From: an uncultured Aquimarina sp.
Lineage (GTDB): Bacteria; Bacteroidota; Bacteroidia; Flavobacteriales; Flavobacteriaceae
Reading direction: 5' to 3'
Length of the DNA: 64,000 nucleotides
NCBI RefSeq assembly: GCF_947492405.1
Contig: NZ_CANLMP010000005.1
Coordinates: forward strand, 1-64,000
Shown piece after piece: positions 23,587 to 32,927 of this stretch (position 1 is its first letter; each line of letters opens with the position of its first letter). The notes beneath the pieces were generated by a model. That model worked only from the letters and a program-made list of their open reading frames with translations. It had not been told where the DNA came from and did not search any database. Position numbers and translations under genes: made by a program.

Positions 23587-24153
23587 TTGAAAGAATTTAG
23601 AAAATTTATAGAGCAATACGAAAAAATCCCTAATAAAGATTGGGAATTAATTTCAGCATGTTTCAGAAGAAAAGAATTACCAAAAAACTATAATCTTTTG
23701 GAACAAGGTAAGATCTGTAAAAATCTATATTTTCTTGAAAATGGACTTTTGCGATTTTTTATTTTAAAAGATGGTTCAGAAATAACAAAATTCTTTACAA
23801 TAGCACCATACTGTTTTACCTCACAAGCAAGTTTTAATTCAAAAAAACCATCAAATGAATATATCCAAACAATAGAAAAATCAATTGTTTGGGAAACGAC
23901 TTTTGAAGAAAATCAAGAACTGCTAAAATTAAAATCTTGGAATAGTTTTGCTTGTAAAATAACACAAGAAGTTCAATTTTTTACAGAAGAAATTTTAGAA
24001 GAACTACAAACTGAAACAGCCGAAAATCGATATCGAAAACTATTAAAAAACCAACCAGAATTGCTTCAAAGAATTCCTTTAAAACATCTTGCATCTTTTT
24101 TTGGTGTTGCACCACAATCGTTAAGTAGAATTAGAAAGAAATTAACCCGATAA
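23587..24153 (+). CDS. Crp/Fnr-family transcriptional regulator
   Basis: 188 residues from TTG. The cyclic-nucleotide-binding-like beta roll spans about 25-115 (LEQGKICKNLYFLENGLLRFF). The C-terminal HTH is LKHLASFFGVAPQSLSRIRKKL. Bacteroidota relatives typically regulate a downstream small operon; here an SRPBCC protein and a membrane protein follow in the same direction. Confidence 0.88.
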   Translation: MKEFRKFIEQYEKIPNKDWELISACFRRKELPKNYNLLEQGKICKNLYFLENGLLRFFILKDGSEITKFFTIAPYCFTSQASFNSKKPSNEYIQTIEKSIVWETTFEENQELLKLKSWNSFACKITQEVQFFTEEILEELQTETAENRYRKLLKNQPELLQRIPLKHLASFFGVAPQSLSRIRKKLTR

Positions 24154-24221
24154 TAAATAACTTAACACAGGTGCAGTAGATTGTCATATTCGTTTTAGAG
24201 TTTTGTAACTAAAATCATAAA

Positions 24222-24662
24222 ATGACATCATCAAAAAAACAAACGAATCATCATTTTCGATATTCAATCTTGATAAATAATTCCCAACAAAAAGTTTGGG
24301 ATTATTTAACAGACGTTAATCGATGGAAAGAATGGGATACTGAACTTATTGATTCAAGTCTTCCGGAAAAGTTCTCGTTACATGCAAAAGGTATATTAAC
24401 ACCGAAAAAAGGACCTAAATTAAAATTTCATATTAGTGAATTGATATCCAATAAATCTTACACATTTGTAACTAAAATGCCAGTTGGCACTTTAGAAATA
24501 AAACGAACTCTTGTAAATATCGGAGACCAAATCGAATTTACTGACGATATTAGATTTACAGGGTTCCTAAAAAGGATTTTCGGACTTATACTTGGTAGTG
24601 GTTTTAAGACTGTTTTACCGGGAGTAATGGGAAACTTTAAAAGACTTGCTGAACAGGAATAA
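24222..24662 (+). CDS. SRPBCC-family (polyketide cyclase/START-like) protein
   Basis: 146 residues. N-terminal strand and helix YSILINNSQQKVWDYLTDVNRWKEWD are the family hallmark, ending with the long helix (LGSGFKTVLPGVMGNFKRLAE). Binds a hydrophobic ligand; ligand unknown. Second gene of a three-gene operon. Confidence 0.88.
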   Translation: MTSSKKQTNHHFRYSILINNSQQKVWDYLTDVNRWKEWDTELIDSSLPEKFSLHAKGILTPKKGPKLKFHISELISNKSYTFVTKMPVGTLEIKRTLVNIGDQIEFTDDIRFTGFLKRIFGLILGSGFKTVLPGVMGNFKRLAEQE

Positions 24663-24673
24663 AATATATTAAA

Positions 24674-25045
24674 ATGATTGGATTAAGAATAATTTACATA
24701 TTGAATATCATTGTTGCAGGTCAAATTGCAATTTCTGCTCTTTCAAATCCGAAAAACTCTGCCTTAACAACTTTCGGAAATGCTTATCAACCAACAGAAG
24801 TAATTAGACTGGTAGGTTGTTTATGGTTAGCAATTGCGGTTTTATCTATTTTCGGACTTTGGAAACCAGTTACGTTTTCACCTGTACTTTTACTACAATT
24901 AATATACAAAGGAACCTGGCTATTTGTTGTGGCGCTTCCAGCATTTCGAAACGACATTCCCTTTCCTAAAGTTATGGCTATATTTTTTGTTATTTGGGTT
25001 TTGGTTTTACCATTTTTAATTCCTTGGAAAGAGTGGTTGAATTAA
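24674..25045 (+). CDS. four-span membrane protein
   Basis: 123 residues with four hydrophobic helices (about 4-24, 42-62, 66-86, 95-116). Resembles small DoxX-like or DUF-type membrane proteins found with SRPBCC partners. It starts 11 bp after the previous stop, so is co-transcribed. Confidence 0.75.
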   Translation: MIGLRIIYILNIIVAGQIAISALSNPKNSALTTFGNAYQPTEVIRLVGCLWLAIAVLSIFGLWKPVTFSPVLLLQLIYKGTWLFVVALPAFRNDIPFPKVMAIFFVIWVLVLPFLIPWKEWLN

Positions 25046-25223
25046 ATCTCATTCTAAATTTGCTACCCAAATTGCTCTAAGCTGGCTAATTCAAATAGGA
25101 TATCGAATAGGGTAAAGTAACGTGTATGATTCATTGTTACTTTTTAATTAATCACAACTTTCAAAATCTTTGTATATTTCGATAGTGGAATAATATTAAG
25201 AGTCATTCCAAACCGAATATAAA

Positions 25224-25760
25224 ATGTATAGTAAATTTCCTATCCTAGAATCCGAAAGAGTTATCTTAAGACAATTTGCTGAGTCGGACTTAGAAAATGT
25301 TTTTAAGGGACTTTCTCATCCGGATATTATAAAATATTATGGAGTGAGTTTCGATAGTTTAGAAGCGACAAAAGAGCAAATGATTTGGTTTTCTGACCTG
25401 GAAAAAAATGAAAATGGAATTTGGTGGGCTATTTGTTCTAAAGAAGATGGAAAATTTCTTGGAGCAGGAGGTTTAAATGACGTAAGTAAAGAGAATAAAA
25501 AAGCGGAAATTGGTTTTTGGTTATTGCCAGAAAATTGGGGAAAAGGAATTATGACCGAAACAATGCCAATTATCCTAAAATATGCATTTGATAATATTGG
25601 ACTACATAGAATTGAAGGTTTTGTAGAAACGGAAAATTTGAACTGTAAAAAAGCTCTTGCAAAACTACAATTTAATTTAGAAGGCACTATGCAAGACTGT
25701 GAAATTAAAAATGGTGAATTTATCAGTATAGATATTTACTCAAAATTTGCAAATAAATAA
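25224..25760 (+). CDS. GNAT-family N-acetyltransferase (RimJ/RimL type)
   Basis: 178 residues. RimJ/RimL layout: ESERVILRQFAESDLENVF start, EIGFWLLPENWGKGIMTETM (acetyl-CoA loop) and NLNCKKALAKLQF. Members acetylate ribosomal proteins or small amines; the substrate is not evident. Alone, with its own upstream region. Confidence 0.92.
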   Translation: MYSKFPILESERVILRQFAESDLENVFKGLSHPDIIKYYGVSFDSLEATKEQMIWFSDLEKNENGIWWAICSKEDGKFLGAGGLNDVSKENKKAEIGFWLLPENWGKGIMTETMPIILKYAFDNIGLHRIEGFVETENLNCKKALAKLQFNLEGTMQDCEIKNGEFISIDIYSKFANK

Positions 25761-25876
25761 AATACGCTGCAACGCAGTATAAAGTGAACATTAAATCCAT
25801 CAATTGATTCAAATATAGTTGCTTGCTTTGACTTAAATACTTGATGTTAATCTTCCTTTAATTAAAGTTATATATA

Positions 25877-26335
25877 CTAACTCACTCCATGTCTTTTTTT
25901 TCGTCTTGCTTCTCTTAACAATCTTTTTTGATTTCTCTTTCGCTTTCGAGCTTCTATTTTTTCTGGAGAACCTCTTAGCAGATATTTCACATAACCTACA
26001 CTATTGCCTACACCAATGGCTATATAATGAGGGATCGCAAAAAAGCCTTCAAATATTTGTCCAAAAACAGTACCATGTTGTGAAGTACAAGCCCTACCGA
26101 TATAAGACATGCGCCACCAATGACGTGTTGGCTTCCCTTCGCTCCCGTCCTTATACACCTCTGTCGCGGTAATATAAACGCATTGCATATGATGCCAAGG
26201 GGTACATTTATTTACATTTCGAGTTCCTCTCTCAAAAAGCGTTACAGAAAGACTGTCGTTTGCAACTAGCACTTCCTCCTGTGCTACAGTTCTTACGCAA
26301 AACAATAGTAAAACAATGACAAACAAAATCTTCAT
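25877..26335 (-). CDS. secreted basic-tailed protein of unknown function
   Basis: 152 residues with a signal peptide (to about 18, VAQ). The mature part has Cys in KCTPWHHMQC and GRACTSQHG, a hydrophobic stretch (FGQIFEGFFAIPHYIAIGVGNSVGYV) and a strongly basic tail (KRKRNQKRLLREARRKKR). Not recognised. Reverse of its neighbours. Confidence 0.7.
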   Translation of the reverse strand: MKILFVIVLLLFCVRTVAQEEVLVANDSLSVTLFERGTRNVNKCTPWHHMQCVYITATEVYKDGSEGKPTRHWWRMSYIGRACTSQHGTVFGQIFEGFFAIPHYIAIGVGNSVGYVKYLLRGSPEKIEARKRKRNQKRLLREARRKKRHGVS

Positions 26336-26624
26336 AATACTAAGATAGGAAATTTGAACATAAGATATATCCTGGTTAAACGCTTCACTTCTTATTATTT
26401 TTCAAATTATGTCATCCCCTCCGACCGCTAAATCATATTTCACGATGCACCAATAATTTATTCACTTAAAAATAGAAATATTCAGATTCCTCTCAGTTTA
26501 TTCTGAAAAACAAAAGGTATTAAACCAAAATTCCATTGAAAAAGTAAAAAATGTTAAATCTAATTTGTTTAACTGATATGTATTTATTCGTATTTTCAGT
26601 TTTATAAAACAAATCCAATTAATA

Positions 26625-27101
26625 ATGACAAAAAGTGAACTTATTGCTAATCGATTACGAGAAGTTTTGTTGAATGGAACTTGGATTGCGAACACCAATT
26701 ATAAACAACAAATAGAAAGTCTGACGTGGCAACAAGCCAATCAAAAGATCGAAACTCTAAACACTATTGCTGTATTAACATATCATATCAATTATTATCT
26801 AGCTGGAGTTTTAAACGTTTTTATGGTAGGAAAACTCGAAATTAAAGATAAGTTTAGTTTTGATATGCCGCCTATTACCTCCGAAACTGATTGGAAAAAT
26901 CTTATAAATGAATTTTTGGTTAACGCAGAAAAACTTACTCTTGAAGTAGAAAAAATGGATGATCAAAAATTGGACGAAATATTTGTAGATCAAAAGTACG
27001 GAACCTACTCACGAAATATTGAAGGTATCATTGAGCATAGCTATTATCATCTTGGGCAGATTTCGCTTATAAAAAAACTAATAATAGAAAATAATAAGTA
27101 A
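26625..27101 (+). CDS. DinB-family protein
   Basis: 158 residues, DinB four-helix bundle. Metal-ligand histidines His54 (LTYHINYY), His138 and His142 (EHSYYHLGQ). Activity unknown, as for most of the family. Confidence 0.85.
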   Translation: MTKSELIANRLREVLLNGTWIANTNYKQQIESLTWQQANQKIETLNTIAVLTYHINYYLAGVLNVFMVGKLEIKDKFSFDMPPITSETDWKNLINEFLVNAEKLTLEVEKMDDQKLDEIFVDQKYGTYSRNIEGIIEHSYYHLGQISLIKKLIIENNK

Positions 27102-27276
27102 CACACTTCGATACTACTTAAGACTGATTTCGCAATTCAATTCTATTTCGATATTACAAACCGAAGGGATGCCTGTATTTCTATACATACAATTCAGCTG
27201 GTAAATCTGACAATTCGGTAAAGTTATTTCTCTATTTACTTGAGATAGCAATAACTTTCTAGAAAATCAATACGTC

Positions 27277-27789
27277 ATGTTTTTAAGTACTATAGGGATA
27301 ATTCACTTCGTGTCATCAATAATTTCATTAATATCTGGCACAATGGTTTTGGCTAAATCAAAAGGAACAACAACACATAAACAAATAGGCTATATATATA
27401 CGATATCTATGTTTATTGTTCTCGCAACTTCATTTATGTTATATCGGTTGCATGGTACATTCGGAATATTGCATTGGTTCTCTGTCATAAGTAGTATCAC
27501 CCTCTTGTTAGGAATTGTACCAATGTTTATTAAATCTAAAGGATATTTAAAACTTCATTTAGGTTTCATGTATTGGAGTGTTATCGGACTGTATTGTGCA
27601 TTTTTCGCGGAAGTACTCACAAGAATCCCATTTATTCTTAAAGTGGATACTAATATAGTTCCAATTTTTTATTCACTAGTAGGAATTGCTGCAGCGGTGG
27701 TTAGTATTGTTGGTTCTATCTATTTCAGAAAATATAAAGAGAAATGGAATACTTTAGTAAATGACTCTGAGAATAATCTAGAAATTTAA
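27277..27789 (+). CDS. DUF2306-like membrane protein
   Basis: 170 residues with five hydrophobic helices. The HKQIGYIYTISMF, LHGTFGILHW and LHLGFMYWS motifs fit the DUF2306 family of predicted membrane proteins. Function unknown. Confidence 0.75.
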   Translation: MFLSTIGIIHFVSSIISLISGTMVLAKSKGTTTHKQIGYIYTISMFIVLATSFMLYRLHGTFGILHWFSVISSITLLLGIVPMFIKSKGYLKLHLGFMYWSVIGLYCAFFAEVLTRIPFILKVDTNIVPIFYSLVGIAAAVVSIVGSIYFRKYKEKWNTLVNDSENNLEI

Positions 27790-27886
27790 ATGTATTTATT
27801 TGTATAACAAAAAGATACAAGCATACTAAGATGATCAATCATTACATTATTAAGAAATTACTATATGTCTTAATTCTTTTTAAAAT

Positions 27887-28033
27887 AAGGCTATCCAAAA
27901 AACTACAAAATACCACTATGCCAGTCTAAGTTCGTCTAAGATATCTAAAAATCAACAGATTAAAGCTTCGATACCTGTCTGTATATAAAAGAAGATCAGT
28001 TTGACAATAATATTTTACTTTTTAGATAGCCTT
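27887..28033. mobile_element. possible MITE-like element with terminal inverted repeats
   Basis: Left end AAGGCTATCCAAAAAACTAC (from 27887) and right end TACTTTTTAGATAGCCTT (to 28033) are inverted copies with a few differences. The 147-bp body has no open frame of note. No clear target duplication seen. It might instead be a long terminator-like structure, but the arms are 110 bp apart. Confidence 0.4.
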
Positions 28034-28056
28034 TTCACAAAATAATATAATGACTA

Positions 28057-28575
28057 TTACTTTGGCATTACAACATCACCAATAACATGAATCACTCCAT
28101 TTGTAGCCATTACATCGGTCTTTACAATTTGACTATAATTCCCATTTTGATCTTTTAACCAGATTTTTCCGTCTTTCTTAACGGCCTTTAGTTTCTCACC
28201 ATTAAGAGTCGTAAGTTCTGCCTTTCCTCCTCCACTCTTTAATGCGCTCACAACAGCTGCAGCATCCACTTTTCCTGATACTACGTGATACGTAAGAATA
28301 GAAGTTAACTTACTTTTGTTAGCTGGTTCTAATAAAGAATTAAGGGTTTTTGAATCAATTTTAGCAAAAGCATCGTTGGTAGGGGCAAATACTGTAAAAG
28401 GTCCATCTCCCTTTAGAGCTCCGACCAGATCTGCCGCTTTAAGAGCTGCTACCAAGGTAGAAAAATCATCTACAGATACAGCTACATCTACAATATCCTT
28501 TTTTGATTGTGCAAATGTGGATTGCGCAAATACGAATAAGAAAAGTGTCGAGGCAATAAAAATTAGTTTTTTCAT
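28057..28575 (-). CDS. secreted fasciclin (FAS1) domain protein
   Basis: 172 residues: signal peptide (about 1-22, ending TFAQ), then one FAS1 domain with H1 motif DGPFTVFAPTNDAFAKI and C-terminal ATNGVIHVIGDVVMP. Adhesion-type exported domain. Divergent from an ECF sigma/anti-sigma pair, the same gene grouping as SigK-RskA with fasciclin-like MPT70/MPT83 in mycobacteria; regulation by the pair is inferred. Confidence 0.93.
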   Translation of the reverse strand: MKKLIFIASTLFLFVFAQSTFAQSKKDIVDVAVSVDDFSTLVAALKAADLVGALKGDGPFTVFAPTNDAFAKIDSKTLNSLLEPANKSKLTSILTYHVVSGKVDAAAVVSALKSGGGKAELTTLNGEKLKAVKKDGKIWLKDQNGNYSQIVKTDVMATNGVIHVIGDVVMPK

Positions 28576-28644
28576 GATTTTATTTTTTAATTATTAAACA
28601 TTGTTAAACGCGCTTTTCATATTCATATACACAAGTTTGTTTCA

Positions 28645-28664
28645 TTTGGATGAGTTTGGATGAG
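28645..28664. promoter_or_regulatory. perfect tandem 10-bp repeat upstream of the sigma gene
   Basis: TTTGGATGAG occurs twice head to tail (28645-28654 and 28655-28664), between the fasciclin gene and the ECF sigma gene. One copy per helical turn suggests an operator, possibly autoregulation. Confidence 0.5.
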
Positions 28665-28697
28665 ATTTTTTTTAAATTTGAAGAAGCCAATATCTAA

Positions 28698-29249
28698 ATG
28701 AAAGACGATTTAGAACTTATAAGGAAGTTACAGAATCAAGATTCTTATGCCTTGTCTAAGGTATATGATCTCTATTCTGGTGCACTTTATGGAGTTATTT
28801 TAAGAATGTGCAAGGATGAATCTTTAGCACAGGATTTATTACAAGAAACATTTATGAAAATTTGGCAAAAATCGCATACATATAATCCCGATAAAGGAAA
28901 GTTTTTTACTTGGTCATATCGAATTGCAAGGAATATTACATTAAATGCTCTACGCAAAAAAAATGTCCTCATCCAAAATGAGGATTTAAGTGTATATAAA
29001 GATAGAAGTACTTCTGAAGAAAAAGAAATCTTAGGATTAGATGGTTCTTTAAAAAAGCTAGAACCTCATCATCAAAGAGCTTTAGAACTTGTGTATTTTA
29101 ATGGACTTACTCATAGAGAGGCCCATGAGGAAATGGATGTCCCTTTGGGGACATTTAAGTCTTATATAAAACAAGCTCTTAAAAAGTTAAGAGAATCTTA
29201 TAAAGAAGAACTTCTAATAGTATGGATTATTATTGAAATGATGAGATGA
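28698..29249 (+). CDS. ECF-type RNA polymerase sigma factor
   Basis: 183 residues. Region 2 VYDLYSGALYGVILRMC...AQDLLQETFMKIW, then TWSYRIARNITLNALRKK, and region 4 LVYFNGLTHREAHEEMDVPLGTFKSYIKQALKKLRE. Overlaps the anti-sigma gene by 4 bp. SigK/RpoE-like. Confidence 0.95.
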   Translation: MKDDLELIRKLQNQDSYALSKVYDLYSGALYGVILRMCKDESLAQDLLQETFMKIWQKSHTYNPDKGKFFTWSYRIARNITLNALRKKNVLIQNEDLSVYKDRSTSEEKEILGLDGSLKKLEPHHQRALELVYFNGLTHREAHEEMDVPLGTFKSYIKQALKKLRESYKEELLIVWIIIEMMR

Positions 29250-30034
29250 TGGATAGGAATACGATAAAAGATACAGGAATATTAGAACAATATCTATTAG
29301 GAGAACTTTCTGAGGAACAATCTATCGAAATAGAAAACATCCTTAAGGAAGATAAAGAATTACGAGAATATTTCAGTAAAATGGAAGACGATATGGAACA
29401 GATGGCATTAGAAAATGCAATTACTCCTCCCGTCCATATCAAAACAGCTATCTTAAATGAAGTAGAAAATCCTAGCCTAATTGGTAAGGAAAAAGTAATT
29501 ATATCACAAGCAAGAAAAAAAGTCTCTTATAATTTTGCGATTGCCGCCAGTCTTGCTACGTTGTTTTTATTGAGTTCAGGTTGGTTGTATAACCAATGGA
29601 AAAACACTGAACGAACCATGATTACCTTACAACAGGAGACTAATGATTTAAGAAATAGATTGGTAAATCTAGAAGACAATTATAAGGAAACTGATAAATG
29701 GTATCAAGCAATTAATCAGCCAGAAGTAGTACAATTAATATTAAAAGGAAACGAAAAATCACCTAACTCTGCTGCTATAGCCTATGTAAATCATCAGAAC
29801 AAAGAAGTAATTCTTAATCCAAAAGGTCTTTCTAAACTAAAGAATGATAAGACCTATCAGATGTGGGCAGATGTAGATGGAGAAATGATAAATATGGGTG
29901 TGATTTCTGCCAATCAAGAGATGATTACAATGAAATATATTGAGAATGCAGCATCACTTAATATTACCATTGAACCTGTTGGAGGAAATGATCATCCTAC
30001 CGTAGAACAATTAATTTCTAATGTATATCTTTAA
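29246..30034 (+). CDS. anti-sigma factor with RskA-type C-terminal domain
   Basis: 262 residues. N-terminal zinc-free anti-sigma part (LEQYLLGELSEEQSIEIENILKED), one membrane helix (about 94-110, FAIAASLATLFLLSSGWLY), a short coiled coil, then the exported RskA-C domain (NPKGLSKLKNDKTYQMWADVDGE, IEPVGGNDHPT). Holds the sigma factor at the membrane until a signal releases it. Confidence 0.92.
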   Translation: MMDRNTIKDTGILEQYLLGELSEEQSIEIENILKEDKELREYFSKMEDDMEQMALENAITPPVHIKTAILNEVENPSLIGKEKVIISQARKKVSYNFAIAASLATLFLLSSGWLYNQWKNTERTMITLQQETNDLRNRLVNLEDNYKETDKWYQAINQPEVVQLILKGNEKSPNSAAIAYVNHQNKEVILNPKGLSKLKNDKTYQMWADVDGEMINMGVISANQEMITMKYIENAASLNITIEPVGGNDHPTVEQLISNVYL

Positions 30035-30069
30035 TACTAGAAATTGTATAAACTCAGCGGTAATTAAAT

Positions 30070-30900
30070 ATGTTATTTGAAACACATCAACTGGACTCCC
30101 CAATTAGCAAATACATTGAATCTATATTCCATTTTAAAGATTTTATACCTGATCATTCTATAGAACGAGTTGTGCCTACAGGACATGTCTTTATCATATT
30201 CGAATTAGACGACATCCCAAGAAATACATTTGACAACACCACCTTAAAACCTAATAGAACCTATACGAAAGTCTGGATATCTGGGATACACAAAAACTAT
30301 ATCTCAATTTCTGCTCATCCAAAATCCGAAATGTTTGTTATTCAATTTAAGCCTTTTGGAACATTTCCTTTCTTTCATTTTCCTGCTGGAGATCTAAGCG
30401 AACAAATTCTTTCTTCTGAAGAAGTTTTTGGTAAAGAACTCGTACGACTAAGAGAAAGCATTCTAAAACAAGAATTATCCCAAGATAAATTCAGTCTAGC
30501 AGAGAAATGGCTAATAAACAGATTTAATGAATCTAAAGTACCATCTAAAGAGTTACTTTCTGTAGTAGAAAAGTTAGAAACAGAACCAGTAACTAATTTT
30601 AATGAAGTTATCGAGAGCTATCCATATACGCAAAAGCACCTTATAGATCAATTCAAAAAGTATATAGGTGTTACTCCTAAATATTATCAACGAATCTTAC
30701 GATTCAATGAAATCCTACAACAAATTCAGCAAAAAGAAAGTATATCTTGGTCTCAAGTAGCTTATCAATGCGGATATTCGGATCAATCTCACTTTATTAA
30801 AGAGTTCAACCATTTTTCTGGTTTCAATCCTCAAGAATTTATCAAGCAAGAATTCAATAAAGATGAACCTAATTTCTTTCCTTTGGATAGAGAAGGTTAA
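30070..30900 (+). CDS. AraC-family transcriptional regulator
   Basis: 276 residues. N-terminal DUF6597-like sensor (VPTGHVFIIFELDD; FVIQFKPFGTFPFF) and a C-terminal AraC HTH (VAYQCGYSDQSHFIKEFNHFSGFNPQEF). Starts 35 bp after the anti-sigma gene; likely regulates the downstream SRPBCC / DUF4287 genes. Confidence 0.92.
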   Translation: MLFETHQLDSPISKYIESIFHFKDFIPDHSIERVVPTGHVFIIFELDDIPRNTFDNTTLKPNRTYTKVWISGIHKNYISISAHPKSEMFVIQFKPFGTFPFFHFPAGDLSEQILSSEEVFGKELVRLRESILKQELSQDKFSLAEKWLINRFNESKVPSKELLSVVEKLETEPVTNFNEVIESYPYTQKHLIDQFKKYIGVTPKYYQRILRFNEILQQIQQKESISWSQVAYQCGYSDQSHFIKEFNHFSGFNPQEFIKQEFNKDEPNFFPLDREG

Positions 30901-30957
30901 TTTTTTACTATCACAGCATTTTTAGTTTTTCTTACTTCGCATTAAATTCATAATCAA

Positions 30958-31545
30958 ATGAGAATACCTGTTTTTACTATTCTAATGGTTTTTCCTTATT
31001 TATTTCTTTATTCACAGGATGAAAAGACACATATGGAAAAAAGGGTTACATCCACAGTTGATTCGACCAATAAAAAAGAGCTTGTGCTCATACAAGAGTT
31101 TATGGTAAATGTACCATTGGATTCCGTTTGGAATGCTTACACGACTAAAAATGGCTGGGAAAACTGGGCCGTAGCAATAGCAGAAGTTGATTTTAAGATT
31201 CATGGAAAAATCAGAACTAATTACAATAAGAATGGAAAGATTGGAGATAGCACAACAATAAACTTAAAAGTCGTTAACTATATCCCAAAAAGGTTAATTA
31301 CTTTACAAGCAGAACTGACCAGTAATTTCCCGGATTTTATGAAAAAAGACGAGAAAGATCTTTATAATATTATCTATTTTGAAGCAATTACTACTAAAAA
31401 AACAAAGGTGACTTCTTACGGAATTGGGTACAAAAACAATCTAAAGTATTTATCATTAATGAAATTTTTTATCAGTGGTAATGAAAAATCATATCTAAAT
31501 CTTATCACATATTTAGAAACGGGAAAACCATCAATTAACTATTAA
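30958..31545 (+). CDS. exported SRPBCC/AHSA1-like protein
   Basis: 195 residues. Signal peptide (to about 20), then an SRPBCC fold (VNVPLDSVWNAYTTKNGWENWA; ...). Such proteins are usually cytoplasmic; a signal peptide is less common. Three bases separate it from the next gene. Confidence 0.8.
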   Translation: MRIPVFTILMVFPYLFLYSQDEKTHMEKRVTSTVDSTNKKELVLIQEFMVNVPLDSVWNAYTTKNGWENWAVAIAEVDFKIHGKIRTNYNKNGKIGDSTTINLKVVNYIPKRLITLQAELTSNFPDFMKKDEKDLYNIIYFEAITTKKTKVTSYGIGYKNNLKYLSLMKFFISGNEKSYLNLITYLETGKPSINY

Positions 31546-31548
31546 ACT

Positions 31549-32091
31549 ATGGATCAAGCACTACAAACCATGATTAACAATATGCCTGAAAAAACAGGCA
31601 AGTCATTAGATGAATGGAAAAAGGTACTAAAAGAAAAATCATTTACTAAACACGGAGAAGCAGTAAAATTTTTAAAAACAGAACACGGCGTTACTCACGG
31701 ATTTGCCAATACGATTGTTACCTTATCCAAAGAGTCCAATGATACTCCTGATGACTTGGTTATGAATCAATATAAGGGGAAAGAAAACTTGATTCCTATT
31801 TATGAAAAACTTCTTATCCTAGTAACCTCTTTTGGCAAAGATGTTATCATAACGCCTAAAAAAACAAGTGTCAGTATTATTAGAAAAAAACAATTTGCAT
31901 TAATTAAACCGGCTACTAAAACCAGAATTGACCTTGGATTAAAACTAAAAGGAAAACCTATTACAGAACGACTTCAAAACTCTGGTCCTTTTGGCACTAT
32001 GTGTACACATAGAGTACAATTACAATCGATTGACCAAGTAGACACAGAGTTAACAGAATGGTTAAGAGAAGCTTATAAAATGGCAGAGTAG
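31549..32091 (+). CDS. DUF4287/DUF5655 protein
   Basis: 180 residues. N-terminal DUF4287 (TGKSLDEWKKVLKEK, HGEAVKFLKTEHGVTHGFANTIV) and a C-terminal DUF5655-type domain (SFGKDVIITPKKTSVSIIRKKQFA). Often found as a predicted small binding protein; no known reaction. Co-transcribed with the SRPBCC gene. Confidence 0.85.
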   Translation: MDQALQTMINNMPEKTGKSLDEWKKVLKEKSFTKHGEAVKFLKTEHGVTHGFANTIVTLSKESNDTPDDLVMNQYKGKENLIPIYEKLLILVTSFGKDVIITPKKTSVSIIRKKQFALIKPATKTRIDLGLKLKGKPITERLQNSGPFGTMCTHRVQLQSIDQVDTELTEWLREAYKMAE

Positions 32092-32267
32092 TAAGCCTAT
32101 TCTACACTCAAGTTACAGTTAATGTATTCATACATTGTTTTATATAAATAACAGTAAAAGGTAGTTTTAAACTTTATATTTTATTTATGATATAATTCAT
32201 CTCTGAATATGATATATTCAGGATATTTATCGGCATTGATTATTTATACTTTTAAAACAAAATTCAC

Positions 32268-32666
32268 ATGAACATTACATTAGAACAAGCCGAGAAAATT
32301 ATTAATGTTGCTAAAGAAAAATCGATTGCATTAAATACCAAAATGAATATTTCTGTAGTTGATGCAGGAGCAAATCTTGTTGCTTTTGCGCGTATGGATG
32401 GAGCGTGGTTAGGCTCTCTTGATATCTCTTTAAAGAAAGCAAAAACAGCTCGTTTCTTTGATATGAATACTGGTGTCATTGGAGAACTATCACAACCAGG
32501 TGGGTCTTTATATAACATTGAGCATTCTAATGGAGGGCTTATAACATTCCCGGGAGGAGTTCCTATTAAGAACGAAAACGATGAGATTATAGGAGCAATT
32601 GGTGTAAGCGGCAGTAGCGTAGAAAACGATCATGCTGTAGCAGAAGCTGGTGCAAACTCCTTATAA
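32268..32666 (+). CDS. GlcG/HbpS-family haem-binding-like protein
   Basis: 132 residues covering the whole GlcG/HbpS fold: VVDAGANLVAFARMDGA, then SLDISLKKAKTA, FPGGVPI and IGAIGVSGSSVENDHAVAEAG. The family includes haem-degrading or haem-sensing proteins and glycolate-linked proteins; role here unclear. No signal peptide. Confidence 0.9.
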   Translation: MNITLEQAEKIINVAKEKSIALNTKMNISVVDAGANLVAFARMDGAWLGSLDISLKKAKTARFFDMNTGVIGELSQPGGSLYNIEHSNGGLITFPGGVPIKNENDEIIGAIGVSGSSVENDHAVAEAGANSL

Positions 32667-32682
32667 TTAATTAATAAAGTAG

Positions 32683-32730
32683 CGTGTAGATTATCTAAAA
32701 TAAACATTGATAATCTACACGTTTTATTTT
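32683..32730 (+). terminator. Rho-independent terminator
   Basis: Perfect 13-bp stem CGTGTAGATTATC / GATAATCTACACG (32683-32695 with 32709-32721), then TTTTATTTT. Confidence 0.95.
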
Positions 32731-32927
32731 ATACGAGTTCTGATCTAAAAATACTCAAATAAAACACAGTTATTTTTTGTTTAGGTAAGAAAGAAAGCAA
32801 CATAACCTAAGCAACGATTAAATTTTATTTTGAAACATAAACGAAAAAGAGCAAATTTTAATGGTAATTTTAAGTCAGAAATGGTATTAGTCTTAATATC
32901 GCTACTAACTATCATTAATACTGGTAT

